Shown piece after piece: positions 53,015 to 64,000 of a stretch of DNA of 64,000 bases. The notes under the pieces are model-generated. The model did no database searches. It was not told the origin of the DNA and saw nothing but the letters and a program-made list of their open reading frames with translations. Each line of letters starts with the position of its first letter. Position 1 is the first letter of the stretch. The translations under genes were made by a program, and so were the position numbers. The DNA lies in NCBI RefSeq assembly GCF_015706575.1, contig NW_024037055.1, positions 9,896,262 through 9,960,261 of the forward strand. The letters run 5' to 3'. The DNA is from Patiria miniata. Lineage: Eukaryota; Echinodermata; Asteroidea; Valvatida; Asterinidae.

Positions 53015-54362
53015 ATGGATGCTAAGGACATTGGACTATTTGAGGAGGAAATAGCTGTTCTTCGGATCGAGGCCGACAGAGGGGAGACCATGTTGAGGGA
53101 CGCACTTGAGGATAAGAGGATTCTCGAAGAGGAGCTCATCAGCATGCGATCTTTACTAGAGGGAAGAGGAAGAAAACAGAGTCCCGAAGGGATGACATGT
53201 CGGGATGGACACCCCAGAGTTGTTTTTCTATACACCAAGCCCTGCAGTCTCCAGCACCTTCAGGACAACTCCTATGACGGGATTACGGACTCCTGCTAAC
53301 ACAGTTGCGTCGACAACAGGAAAGGAGAAGGAGGTTGCAGCCAAAACAATTCAACCAGCAAAGGAGAAGGATGAGGGCAAGTCGCCACCCCTGGATAAGG
53401 AAACAGAAGCAACAAAGGAAGGCGTGCTTAAGAAACCCAATATCTGCCCTGACAGGTTTACTGGAAAGGTCCCATGGAAGGACTATAAGGAGCATTTCAA
53501 GGCATGTCGTAAAGCCAATGGCTGGGACGACAAACAGGCAGCTGTATTCCTGGCGGCGAGTCTTCAGGGTCCTGCCCTGAAGGTACTCGGGTGCCAATCA
53601 GGAGGTAAGGAGCCCTCGCTCAAGGAGCTCTTTAGTCGACTAGACCAGAGGTTTGGACCGGGCCAACAGGCTGATTTTCACCTAATGGAATTGCGCCATC
53701 GTAGGCAAGGGGAAAACGAAAGTCTTCAGGAACTTGGGCAGAGCATAAGAGAATTGGCAGCACTGGCATACCCAGAATTTTCGGATGAAAGCAAGGAGCG
53801 CCTTGCTAAAGGACACTTCATGGACGCGATCACCGACCGAGCTATCAGAGAAGGGATATTCAGGTCGATGCCTGATACGCTAGACAATTCGATCAAAGCC
53901 GCCTTGGCAAATGAGAGCTTCCTAAGGACGGAAGAATGAAGGGCCGGAGACAAAGCAAGGAAGTACGCCAAAATGATAGAAACGGAAGGGGACTCGACAA
54001 TGGAGAGGCTGAAGAGGGAGATTCGGGAGAATCGGGAGGAAATGAGCCAGGCTATTAGGAGTATCCACTCCCTTTTACAGGAAAGGACCGGGACGAAGGA
54101 AATTCCATCCCAAAAGGACTTAGGCGAAAGGCAAACCAAGGAAGCCAAATATAGCCGTCGCAAGGCAAGTGCAGAGGATGCGTGTTACAATTGTAAACAC
54201 AAGGGACATTTCGCCAGAGACTGTCCTGAACCTAACGAGAGGAGAACGTCACGGCAGGGAAACGGAGCTCAGCCATCTCAGTGGCCCATGGGGAGGCTGC
54301 CAGAGAGCCAGGGCCAAGCAACAATGGAAGTGATGGTGGAGGACAAACAAAAGCCTTTGTAA
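53015..54362 (+). other. Gag-like region of element 1 (fossil)
   Basis: A coiled-coil-like start precedes a capsid-type domain (PNICPDRFTGKVPWKDYK; AAVFLAASLQG; FGPGQQADFHLMELRHRR). A CCHC zinc knuckle CYNCKHKGHFARDC follows. Broken. Confidence 0.75.
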
Positions 54363-54399
54363 GTGAGCAGCGAGAAACAAAGGGAGCAATTATTGGATC

Positions 54400-55810
54400 A
54401 TTCAGACAAATGGGGGGTTTGTTCGTGTCTGCGGTTGTCAGGGGACTGCAGGCTCATCTTTTGATTGATACAGGGGCAACTGATACTGTCTTGTCGACAG
54501 CCTTGTATAACAGGATGGAACCCCAGGCACGGCCGGTACTCACAACGGACAGAGGGAAACTATATAGTGTAGAAGGAAGCCCCGTTAACGCTGTTGGGAG
54601 TGCCTGGCTTGACATTCGGGTGGGTAGGACAACCTGCCCTGTACATGCGATATTTGCTGATGTTGCTGTGGAAGGGATACTAGGAATTGATTTTCTTAGA
54701 ACCACTAACGGGAAATTGGATTTTGGAAATTCCGTGCTGGACCTGAATGGGGAAAGGGTCCGCTGTATGGACAAAGAAGGAGCAAATCTGTGTGATAGAG
54801 TCATCGTTCAGGAAACGACCACGGTTCCTGGAGGGCATGAAGCCCTGGTTACCGGCAGAGTGGTCGCAGGATTCTCTGGATTGGGTCTGATGGAACCAGC
54901 CGAAGGGAGTGAACTGGCAGCCAAGGGACTCATAGTAGCGAGACTTTTAGTGAAACCTCAGGAGGACGGGTTACCGATTCGGGTATTCAACCCTGGGGAG
55001 GCGAGTGATGGAGCAGACCTAGACTATCCGATGGAAATGAGGCAGAGGATCCAAGCGTCACATGACAGAGCTCGAGAACAGCTCGGAAAAAGCGCTAGAA
55101 GACAGAAACTGAATTACAACAGGAGGACGTGCAAGGAGGTGTACTTGCCAGGCCAGTTTGCCTGGAAGTATAACCCTGCAAAGAAGAAGGGAATCTCGCC
55201 CAAACTACAATGTCGGTGGGAAGGCCCATATCTGATTCAAGACAAGCTTTCAGATGTAACGTTCCAGATTCAAAAGCGGCGTGAAGGAAAAACTGAAGTC
55301 ATCCACTGTGACAGATTGAAACCATACAAGGGGAAGCCACTAGATCCCTGGAAACGTGCACGGCCTGGAAGGGCTGAGTCGCTGGACCATCCCGAGGGGG
55401 CTGAGTCGCTGGACCATCCCGAAGAGGCTGAGTCGCAGGACCTTCCTAAAGGGTTTGAGTCGCAGGACCTGCCTAAAGGGGCTGAGTCGCTGGACCTTCC
55501 CGAAGAGGTTGAGTCGCTGGACCTGCCTGAAGGGGCTGAGTCGCAGGACCTGCCTATAGGGGTTGGGTCGCAGGACCTACCTGGATGGGCTGAGACACAA
55601 GATCTGCCTGAAGGGTCTACGTCTGGAAAGGCCAAGAAGGCCAACACACAAAACCAGCAAAATAGGGAAGACATACAGCATTCTGAAAGGCTAGAAACGC
55701 ATGGGCAGTCGAAGGATAAAGGGTTTAATATTGCTCCCCAAGGAATGGGTTCGGTGGGAAGAAGGAATCCTAAGAGGGAACGTAAGCGCCCCAAACGATA
55801 CCTGGAGTAA
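54400..55810 (+). other. Protease and integrase-tail region of element 1 (fossil)
   Basis: The aspartic protease site is LLIDTGATDTVLST, with ILGIDFL as the later family motif. The C-terminal part carries the GPY/F-type integrase tail (CRWEGPYLIQDKLSDVTFQI) and a basic end. Broken. Confidence 0.75.
55372..55614 (+). repeat. 27-bp minisatellite, nine in-frame units
   Basis: Nine units of GGCTGAGTCGCAGGACCTGC-type sequence encode a nine-residue repeat, AESQDLPEG and variants. Every unit keeps the 27-bp length. Element 2 lacks it. Confidence 0.85.
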
Positions 55811-55864
55811 GGGTAGTAGTGGGAAAGATTTGCACTCACCATTTTGATAATAACAAATGCCATA

Positions 55865-55890
55865 TTTTTGTTTTAATTTTGTCTTACTAG
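55865..55890 (+). promoter_or_regulatory. Candidate 3' splice site before ORF3, element 1
   Basis: TTTTTGTTTTAATTTTGTC then TTACTAG directly precedes the ATG at 55891. Confidence 0.5.
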
Positions 55891-56996
55891 ATGGACAAAC
55901 GGGACGAGATCGTCAGGCCAAAAGACTGGCACGAGGTGAAGATCCTTCGCTGCAACGTTTGTGGCGAATCATTTGTATACAAGAAGAGCTTGGAGAAGCA
56001 TGCGCAGATGCATGAAACTAAGATAATGTTCTTCTGCAATCTTTGTGAACGTCGTTACACTCGGAAGGACAACTTAAGAGCCCACTACCGTGAGCACCAT
56101 CCGTCAGCCGTGGATGAGGTGGCGGACATTCCTGCAGAAACCACGGACGAAAGACAACACAGGATGAGTAAGGATAAACAGGATACAGCACTGAAGTCGA
56201 GAGAGGGTAGGAAGGGTACACACACGGAGACCAGACCCCCTAGGGAAGTATCAAAAACTCCAACTCAAGTACCCCAGGCCGGATCTAAGCGGAGGCCAGA
56301 TCTAAGCGGAAGCAGTCGGAGCCGCAGGAGCAACCAGATCCGAAGAAACGCCAGAACACACCAAGGAGGAAGGACAAGACACCTCCAACGACTCCAAAAG
56401 ATTCTCCAAGGAAAGCGGCAAGTGGCATCAACCAGAATCCAAGTACCCCGGAACACTTGATCTCTCTATCCCCTGCATCAAATTCCCTGATTGACCAGTG
56501 CCCAAGCAACGAGGTTCCTGCTGTTCCTTGTGTTCCTGTCCGGGGGAAACCCAGAGGCATGCTACAACTGCTTGCGAACGAATTGGAGTCGAGCAGCGAC
56601 AGTGAGGACAGCCTCGACTTACAGATAAATAGTAAGTCCAAGAGCCAGGAGAGCGAAGGAAGCCTGTCACCTGAGCATGTGTCTACTCGAGTAGATGTAG
56701 GCCGAGTATTGAAGGGAAGTAGACTGAAACTGCTGAGTAGTTCTGAGCAGTCGAGACGTCAGCTGGAAGCCAAGCCAGCATCTGCAAGGATGTATAAAGT
56801 TGATGGTGACCCTGGTGCCACTGCAAAGCCAGCTTCTACGACCGACTTGGAGAGGATGATGGTGGGTAGGGTGCAGCGACTGCAAGAAGTTTCGACACGC
56901 AGCATCTTCCATGGTGGGGTCAAGATCTCAGAAGAAATAACAGAAAGGATCTACGACGTGACCTTCGAAGCCGGTTTTGTTTTTGATTACAGATAG
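55891..56996 (+). other. ORF3 region with two C2H2 zinc fingers, element 1 (fossil)
   Basis: After KDWHEVKILR come two fingers: C-x2-C-x12-H-x3-H (CNVCGESF...HAQMH) and C-x2-C...H-x4-H (CNLCERRYTRKDNLRAHYRE). A long polar, Lys/Ser-rich part follows. It lies where env would sit in a retrovirus. The region is broken. The same layout occurs in element 2. Confidence 0.75.
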
Positions 56997-57335
56997 CTCG
57001 TTCGCCGAAACTTGATCACTTTAAGGATATTTTTATAACTTGTAGTTTGTTTGTACTTTGAAGTTGATTATGTTTATTTTCTTTACCTTTTGTGAAATAA
57101 CTGGAGCAAGTTAACTCTCGCATTTGTGCGAAAGCAGAGTCTTTATTTTTGTAAACTTATATGAAGAAGTGTCACCAACGATCAATGTGTGCGATATTAC
57201 TGCAGTAGGTAACTGTGTAAAGAAGGAACCTTTTGTATTCAAGATTGTGCCTTATTATTGCCTGCTGTGATCTTTAAGATGTTTATTAGAAAGAAAAGAA
57301 GAAAAACATAGTTGCACTGTTTAAATGTTATCTAC
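56997..57335. other. 3' tail of element 1
   Basis: AT-rich, with a purine-rich stretch at about 57289-57306 (GAAAGAAAAGAAGAAAAA) that may be a former polypurine tract, about 30 bp before the next LTR. Confidence 0.45.
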
Positions 57336-58260
57336 TGTAACGAAATTGGCCTGAGTGCTTGTAGCTTTCGCGCGTCATAGCGCTGAGGCGTGCCATACTT
57401 GCTGAGCATGCGCAGTGGGCTGCTTAGGTGACCTTGAGCTGTTTTGCGCGCGCTGTGCCTCGTGTGTGTACGTGGCGGGAGTTGCTGTGGAGCTAGCGGA
57501 CTGAAGAGACGTGTGACGGCGGAGCTCTAAGAGAGTTGTTGTAGGGCGCTAGGCTTGTGTGCGTCAGCGTTGCTGTTGGTGTGTAGTGGGAGCTGGTAGC
57601 AGCGAGGCGGAGCGGTATAGCGACCGACCGCCGGATCCCAGAGCAGCGTGAGAGAGGCTGATCGGAGTGTCCGAGACAGCGGGACTGTCGGAGCCGTGTC
57701 AGAGAGTCCGTGGCGGCGGCGGTTTGCCGAATCTAGTTGCAGCAGCTCATAGTGCGGGGTATGTCAAGCTGACGTATTTGATAAAGTTAGTGACGAGCAC
57801 AGTTCAGGACCGATATTGTTGAACCTCCCCACAAGTTATCACATTCAGTAATAATTTCTATTAAGTGCCTTGAGTTATAAACCTCTCTATCAGTAATTCT
57901 AAGGCTCAGTAGGAAACTCGATTATATCCCTTAAGGATACAGGAAAATCTTAAGGAACCTCAAGGCTATACCTTAAGGAACAGCAATCCCTTAAGGAATC
58001 TGCAACTTAATTGAAGTGATTAAGGCGTCTTAGTTATAATAAAGGGAAAACCCCGCGGCTCTTGAGTGATCTCTCTTTGTCAGATTATTGGGTTCCTGCG
58101 CTGCTCTGCCTGGTATTTATCTCCGCTCCATAGGGTCCCCGGGAAAAAGTATTGCGCGCGGCGATATATGGTTGCCAAACGACCTCCCCCACAGTGCTGT
58201 AGGGCTGCCGCTCGCCTGTGCAGTACCGAGTCAAACTTGACCCGGACGGGATTCGCCACA
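57336..58260 (+). repeat. LTR of element 2
   Basis: Starts TGTAACGAAATTGG and ends TTCGCCACA. AATAAA at 58038-58043. Only the ends and the CTTAAGG words resemble the LTR at 51833. Confidence 0.8.
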
Positions 58261-58261
58261 T

Positions 58262-58279
58262 TGGTGTCAGAAGTGGGAT
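58262..58279 (+). promoter_or_regulatory. Primer binding site, tRNA-Leu
   Basis: TGGTGTCAGAAGTGGGAT, identical to the site in element 1, one base after the LTR. Confidence 0.85.
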
Positions 58280-58312
58280 AAGGCGTGACACTTTCAGGAG
58301 ACTGCATCTGCA

Positions 58313-59572
58313 GTGATGGATTCTAAATGGATGGAGGAGGAGCTGGATGTTCTGAGGATGGAGGCACACCAGGCCGAAAACATGTACGAGGATGCACTCA
58401 AGGAAAAACGGGAACTTGAGGAACAAGTACAGAAAATGAAATCAATCATCGAGGATAAGGAAATAAGCCGGACTGAAACACTGGAACTGTTCACCCCAAC
58501 TCCTGCTGTCTCAAGCACTTTTAGTTCAATACTAGGGATACCAGGCACACCTGCAAACACTAGACAAACGGAGGAGACATCCTTGGTAACCGCGAAGGAA
58601 ACTAAGAAAAGTGAGGACAGAATTAGGAAACCGAATATTTGTCCTGACCGGTTCAGTGGAAAAGTGCCATGGAAGGACTATAAGGCACATTTTCAAGCTT
58701 GTTGCGTAGCAAATGGATGGAAGGACAGCCAGGCTGCTGTATTCTTAGCGGCCAGCCTTCAGGGACAGGCGTTGAAGGTGCTGGGATGCCAACCAGAAGG
58801 GAAGGAACTTTCACTTAAGGATCTTTTGGACAGACTAGATCAACGTTTTGGACCAGGACAACAGGCAGATTTCCATCTAATGGAGCTTCGTCATCGTCGT
58901 TAGGGCGAGACTGAAACCCTGCAAGAGCTCGGAGCCAGTGTGAGAGAACTTGCAGCATTGGCGTACCCGGAGTTCTCAGACAAGAGTAGAGAGAGACTGG
59001 CGAAGGGACATTTCATGGACGCCGTGAAAGACAGAGAAATCAGGGAGGGTATTTTCCGTTCAAAGCCTGCCACCCTTGATGATTCGATCAAGGCGGCGTT
59101 GCAAACACAGAGCTTCCTGCAGACAGAGGATCGTAGGACTAGCGATAAGGCTAGGAAGTTTGCTAGAGTACTAGAAGGCAAGGACGAAATTACGATGAAG
59201 GAACTGAAGGGAGAGATAAGAGAAACACAGGAGTCCATGGGACAAGCCTTTGGAAAAATCCAGTCGATGCTACAGGATATCAGTAAGGGTAGCCAGGAGA
59301 AACAAGTGGGTTATGATTCTGGACCGAGATCTGGAAAGGGATGGAAAGGCAGAACACAGGACGTGTGTTACAACTGCAAAGCCTCGGGACATTTTGCTAG
59401 GAACTGTCCCGCACCAAAGAACGACAAGTGTTACAGTTGCAAGGAAAAGGGACATATTGCACGGGACTGTAAAGCACCCAAACGTGAACAAAACGTAGAG
59501 TCGGGAAACGACAAACAGCCTTCCCTGGGGTCCAAGGGTGGGCTGACGATTCGAAAGGACCACAAACAATAG
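58313..59572 (+). other. Gag region of element 2 (fossil)
   Basis: Coiled-coil-like start, then a capsid-type domain (PNICPDRFSGKVPWKDYK; FGPGQQADFHLMELRHRR) and two zinc knuckles, CYNCKASGHFARNC and CYSCKEKGHIARDC. Broken. Confidence 0.8.
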
Positions 59573-59628
59573 GAGGAATACAGGGGATTACACTTCCCTC
59601 AAGGGACCAAAGGAAGGGAGGACTTTAT

Positions 59629-62600
59629 GTGAGTGCACGTGTGAGGGGAGCAGAGACACTTATGTTAATAGATACAGGGGCGACAGACACAATAATTTCG
59701 ACGGCGGTATACTACAAGATACCGAAGGAACAGAGGCCAACATTGAGCACGGAGGGAGTAGGACTGTATGGAGCTGACGGTCACTCCATAGAGACGATAG
59801 GTGGAGCGTGGTTAGAGGTTCAAGTTGGGAAGACTACCTCCCCAGTGCGGGCGATCTTTGCCAAATTGGAGATGGATGGAATCCTTGGGATGGACTACCT
59901 CCTACCGACAAGGGGACGGTTAGATTTTCAGGAGTTAGTCCTTGCCCTGAATGGACAGAAGATTAAGTGTGTGAATAAACAGGGCAATAATTTCTGTGCC
60001 CGGGTGGTCGTAGGAGAGACCATATCAGTGCCACCAGGGCACGAAGCACTTGTATCAGGGAGAGTGACTCGGAAGTTTACTGGGCTCGGGATAATGGAAC
60101 CTGCGGAGAGTACAGAGTTGACGGCTAAGGGGCTGATTGTTGCTAGGCTTTTGGTAAAGCCCGAGGAAGATAATTTGCCAATAAGGGTTTTCAACCCAGG
60201 AAGGAGAGTATGTGTTGTGAAGGCCGGCAGTATGGCTGGTTTGCTTAGTCAGGTGGCGGAAGAGGACGTGCAACCACATCAACCCATACAAGGAGGACGA
60301 CCTGACCGGTTGCCTGAACATCTGCAGGACTTGTTCAACCGGAGCATCGAGGGAGTGAAGTCCGAGTATCATGCGGAGGTGGCAGGATTACTTACCGAGT
60401 TTCAGGATGTATTCTCAAAGGGTAGTGAGGATATTGGACGCACGGAATGCGTAAAACACCATATAACGACAGAGGGCAAAAGGCCTATGCGAGAGAGACC
60501 CAGGAGATTTCCTGCAGTCGAACAGGAGGAAATTAATCGGCAAGTCCAGGACTTGCTTAAGGACGGAAGGATTGTACCCTCAAGTAGCCCGTGGGCTTCA
60601 AACGTAGTGCTCGTCAAAAAGGACGGACGGAAGCAAGCGGTTCTGCGTTGACTATCGGAGACTTAATTCCATAACGATCAAGGATGCCTACCCAATCCCC
60701 AGGATTGATGATTCCCTTGATGCGCTTTCTGGGGCCCAGTGGTTTTCTACGCTGGACCTCGCATCTGGCTACTGGCAGGTGGCCCTGGATGAGGAGGCAC
60801 AGGAGAAATCGGCCTTTGTAGTAAGGGGCGGCCTTTACAGTTGGCGTGTGATGCCTTTCGGGCTAAGCAACGCGCCTTCGACGTTTGAGAGACTTATGGA
60901 ACGAGTATTAAGTGGCCTTCACTGGGAAACACTTTTAGTGTATCTGGACGATGTTATAGTGTTCGGCAAGACTATACTGGAGGAACTCAGTCGACTGAAG
61001 GTCGTGTTGCAGCGCCTGAGAGACGCAGGATTAAAGTTAAAGCCTGCTAAGTGTGATCTGTTCAAACAGAAAGTTCGCTACCTCGGTCATGTAGTAACTC
61101 CGGAGGGCATTAGCACGGATCCTGATAAGATCAAGGTGGTCAGGGATTGGCCAGTCCCCAAGACAGTAAAGGAAGTTCGCAGTTTTGTAGGACTAGCGTC
61201 CTACTACAGGAGGTTTATAGAGGGGTTTTCAGCGGTGGCGAAGCCTTTGCACAGGCTTACGGAAAAACACAGGGATTTCCAGTGGACCAATGAATGTCAG
61301 GCATCCTTCGAGAAATTGAAGAGGCGCCTCACGGAGTCGCCTGTCCTCACTTACCCGGAACCAGATGGAGAGCTGATACTTGACACAGATGCCAGTGACG
61401 CAGGGATAGGAGGGGTCCTAGCACAGAGAAAGGATGGCCAGGAGAGGATCATAGCCTTTGCTAGTAAAGTGTTGAAAAAGGCAGAACAAAATTACTGCGT
61501 CACCAGGAGAGAATTGCTGGCTGTGGTGACGTTCTTAAGGCACTTCCGACTGTATATCTATGGACGAAGAATCACAGTGAGGACAGACCTTGGAGCCTTA
61601 AGGTGGCTCATTAACTTCAGGGAGCCTGCAGGCCAAGTAGCACGATGGCTACAGTTAATCGGGGAGTATGATTTCGAAATCATCCATCAAGCGGGGAAAG
61701 CTCATCAGAACGCGGACAGTCTATCCCGTCGACCCTGTTCCCAGTGCGGGATTGGCGAGTGGGACACCAGTAGAGATGAGGAAACCATATGGAAGGAAAG
61801 GGGTAGAGCTCCTTTGACATCACTGAAGGGAGGAGAAACCACCTTAAGTGATGGAGGCGCTCAGGCAGACGTGAAGGAGGGCGTAGCAGAGGTATGTGCG
61901 GTTGGAGTGTTGCCAGAGGTAACATTGGAAGACTGGAGGAAAGCTCAACTTAGAGAAAGCTCCATGGAGTGGGTAATCAGAGCTAAGGAGGCAGAAAGAC
62001 CTCGTCCAGATTGGGAGACACTGTCCGTGACATCTAGCGCAAATAAGAACTATTGGTTGCGATGGGAACAATTATCTGTTCGAGACGGCATCTTACAGCG
62101 CCGCTGGGAGTCTGATAATGGCAAGGAGGTTCAGTGGCAAACGTTGGTACCGCAGGAATTCCGACAAAAGATACTGCATGAGCTTCATGCAGGAAGACTG
62201 AGTGGACACTTAGGCACCAAACGGACCATGGCAAAGGTGCGCACCAAATTCTATTGGAAAGGGATGGGTGCGGACATAAGGTCTTTCATTCGGGAGTGTG
62301 ATGTGTGCGCTAGGAGGAAGTCGCCCAACAAGAAGAGAAGAGCGCCCGTACAGCAACACCTAGTGGGAATTTCAATGGAGCGGGTGGCAATGGACATAAC
62401 AGGACCCTTCCCAGTGACAAGAAATGGCAACCGATATATACTAGTGATTGGGGACTACTTCAGCAAGTGGTTTGAGGCATACCCCATTCCTGATGAGAAG
62501 GCAGCGACTGTCGCGGACAGGTTTATCAAGGAATTCGTGTGCAGGTATGGCGTCCCCAAAACACTGCATACCGACCAAGGGAGAAATTTCGAGTCAAGGC

Positions 62601-63520
62601 TGATAGCTGAGGTGTGTAGGATGCTCGGGGTTGAGAAGACCAGGACCACTCCCTACAACCCGAAGTCCGACGGGATGGTCGAGAGATTTAATCGGACCCT
62701 GGTTAATATCGTGGCCATGCTCATGAAGGAGCACAAAAATAACAAAGACTGGGATGAGGAGTTGTCATATGCAACGGCTGCGTACCGAAGCACACCACAG
62801 GAATCCACGGGGGAAACTCCGAATATGTTAATGCTCGGGAGGGAAGTCTCTCTGCCCCTTGATTTAACAATGGAGGATCCTCCTGCAGGAGATACAGAAG
62901 AGATGAAGGAACCGGACTATGCCAAAGTGGTGCGTAGGAGGATGCAGGGCGCACATGACAGGGCTAGAGAACACTTGAAGAAAAGTGCAAGGCGTCAGAA
63001 ACTCAACTATGACAAGGGCACAATCCAGGGCAACTTTGCTGAAGGCATGTTTGCGTGGTTGTTCAACCCGGTGAAGAAAAAGGGAGTGTCGCCAAAGTTA
63101 ATGTGTAGGTGGGAGGGGCCCTACCTTGTAGTGAACAGGCTGTCAGACGTAACCTTAAGGATTCAGCGGAAGCCGGGGGCAAAAATGAAGGTTATCCACT
63201 GTGACCGCCTTAAGCCGTACCAAGGCACGCCTTTGAAGTCTTGGATATTAGAGACGGGCGGCAGGGGACAGGAAGCGCAGCAGCAACCTGCAGGAGATAT
63301 TCCTGAGAGAGAGGAAGCTCAGATAGAAGTAGATAGTAGCCCAGTGGAACTGGGCCAGACTTTAGTACCAGAGATACAGTGTGATCGGGAAGCACCTGAA
63401 GGTGCAGGCAATGCAGGATCTGACCTAGAACCTGCACCCCTGAACATGACACATGTAATACCTGCACAGGCGAGGAGGAATCCTTTGCGCCAGCGACGGC
63501 AGCCACAGCGCTATCTGTAA
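59629..63520 (+). other. Pol region of element 2 (fossil)
   Basis: Protease LMLIDTGATDTIIST. Reverse transcriptase with VYLDDVIVF (YxDD box). RNase H with LDTDASDAGIGGVL. Integrase with an H..H...C..C zinc site (ending CDVCARRKSPNKK), then the DDE core (AMDITGPFPV, HTDQGRNFES, NPKSDGMVERFNR) and the GPY/F tail (CRWEGPYLVVNRLSDVTLRI). No chromodomain is seen. Confidence 0.85.
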
Positions 63521-63584
63521 ATAGCTCAGGAATCTAAGGGAGATCGATTAGTTCTAGGACTACTTAAGAAGTTGGGTAGCTACA

Positions 63585-63630
63585 GTGAAGTAACTGTTGT
63601 TTCCTTTTGTTTCTTTTGCTTTCTTTAAAG
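63585..63630 (+). promoter_or_regulatory. Candidate 3' splice site before ORF3, element 2
   Basis: A pyrimidine tract (TTTCCTTTTGTTTCTTTTGC then TTTCTTTAAAG) ends at 63630, five bases before the ORF3 ATG at 63635. Confidence 0.55.
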
Positions 63631-63634
63631 GAGG

Positions 63635-64000
63635 ATGGAGGATCCCAAGGCAGGTTGGAAGAAGCCAAAGGACTGGAGTACCTTGAAGGTATATGCATGC
63701 TCTGAGTGTGAAGACACATTCATCAGTAAAAGGAGCCTGGACAACCATCTCGGAACTCACAAGAAGAAGAAGAGCCTCCTATACTTCTGCAAAAGATGCG
63801 ACAGGAGATACGGGAGGAAGGACAACCTTAGAGTGCACTATCACAATCACCACCCCGCAGGAATGGATGACCTGAAAAGCATATACCCTGAGACGGAAGA
63901 GGAAAGAAAAGCAGCAAAGCAGTCTGAAGACTCGGATGAGGTACCGAGTACTTCTTCTGCCCCCTCCGGACGGAAGAGGAAGAGACCCGAGACTGCAACC
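63635..64000 (+). other. ORF3 with two C2H2 zinc fingers, element 2 (cut by window end)
   Basis: MEDPKAGWKKPKDWSTLK leads into finger 1 (CSECEDTF...HLGTH) and finger 2 (CKRCDRRYGRKDNLRVHYHN). A PETEEERKAAKQ stretch and a basic GRKRKRPE tail (nuclear-signal-like) follow. It aligns well with the element 1 ORF3: KDW, RRY.RKDNLR.HY..HHP and ET..ER are shared. Confidence 0.8.

Larger units (their letters stand above)
51833..57335 (+). mobile_element. Ty3/gypsy LTR element 1 (broken)
   Basis: Metaviridae-type element. Parts in order: 5' LTR 51833-52907, tRNA-Leu primer site, gag-like region with one CCHC knuckle, aspartic protease, the GPY/F-type tail of integrase, then a zinc-finger ORF3 and a short tail. 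Reverse transcriptase and RNase H are not among the parts seen. It is broken, with a handful of breaks. A 3' LTR of its own kind is not visible; the next LTR belongs to a different subfamily. Age cannot be read without an LTR pair. Confidence 0.85.
57336..64000 (+). mobile_element. Ty3/gypsy LTR element 2 (nearly whole, about two breaks, runs off right edge)
   Basis: Same clade as element 1 but a different subfamily. Parts: LTR 57336-58260, tRNA-Leu primer site, gag with two CCHC knuckles, pol with protease, reverse transcriptase, RNase H and integrase, then the zinc-finger ORF3, cut by the window end. The 3' LTR is outside the window, so age cannot be estimated. It is better preserved than element 1. 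Confidence 0.88.

Noticed and set aside
55270-55863. 197-codon minus-strand frame rich in RSCDSAPSG repeats
   Set aside because: Antisense reading of the 27-bp minisatellite.
57336-58260. The second LTR as the 3' LTR of element 1
   Set aside because: It shares only the termini and CTTAAGG words with the LTR at 51833 and is directly followed by the primer site and gag of element 2, so it is best taken as the 5' LTR of element 2.

Overview
The window is animal nuclear DNA. Genes are split into short exons with GT-AG introns, gene-free stretches are AT-rich, and there are many inverted-repeat DNA transposons, tRNA-derived SINEs and Ty3/gypsy LTR elements. The gene set and repeat style (poly-C/poly-G tracts at CAGTGGCGTAGCC element ends, frequent TACATGTA-like words) suggest a marine invertebrate deuterostome such as an echinoderm, hemichordate or lancelet. 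The species cannot be fixed from the sequence.

Layout, left to right. 1-1140: a decayed Polinton/Maverick-like stretch (minus strand). 1751-2855: the main exon of a galactose-3-O-sulfotransferase. 3060-7620: repeats plus decayed exons of an SLC22-type transporter and an alpha-carbonic anhydrase. 7640-13060: mostly gene-free, with one hairpin element nested in another. 13166-18381: a secreted type-B carboxylesterase/cholinesterase-like enzyme in seven exons. 18411-19767: a hAT-type element in or just behind its 3' end. 22987-27348: an UNC93-like membrane protein in five exons. 28559-38086 (minus): a complete seven-exon mitochondrial agmatinase; its introns hold a foldback element, arrays of nuclear-receptor-like half-sites and a 2-kb 10-bp minisatellite with an 869-bp higher-order period. 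38100-46800: large foldback elements and a LINE 3' end. 46847-50414 (minus): the last three exons of a TM9SF (nonaspanin) gene with an unusual acidic C-terminal tail. 51833-64000: two related but distinct Ty3/gypsy LTR elements in a row. Their orientation is antisense to the TM9SF gene, so they may sit in one of its upstream introns.

The host genes are unrelated single-copy genes and show no operon-like cooperation. The most unusual signal is in the two LTR elements. Each carries, in the env-like position after pol, a third coding region with two C2H2 zinc fingers, directly preceded by a pyrimidine tract and AG that look like a splice acceptor. Other strong signals are a 0.94-kb near-perfect hairpin with an 8-bp target duplication, nested insertions with readable target duplications, and a dispersed repeat built of AGGTCA half-sites.
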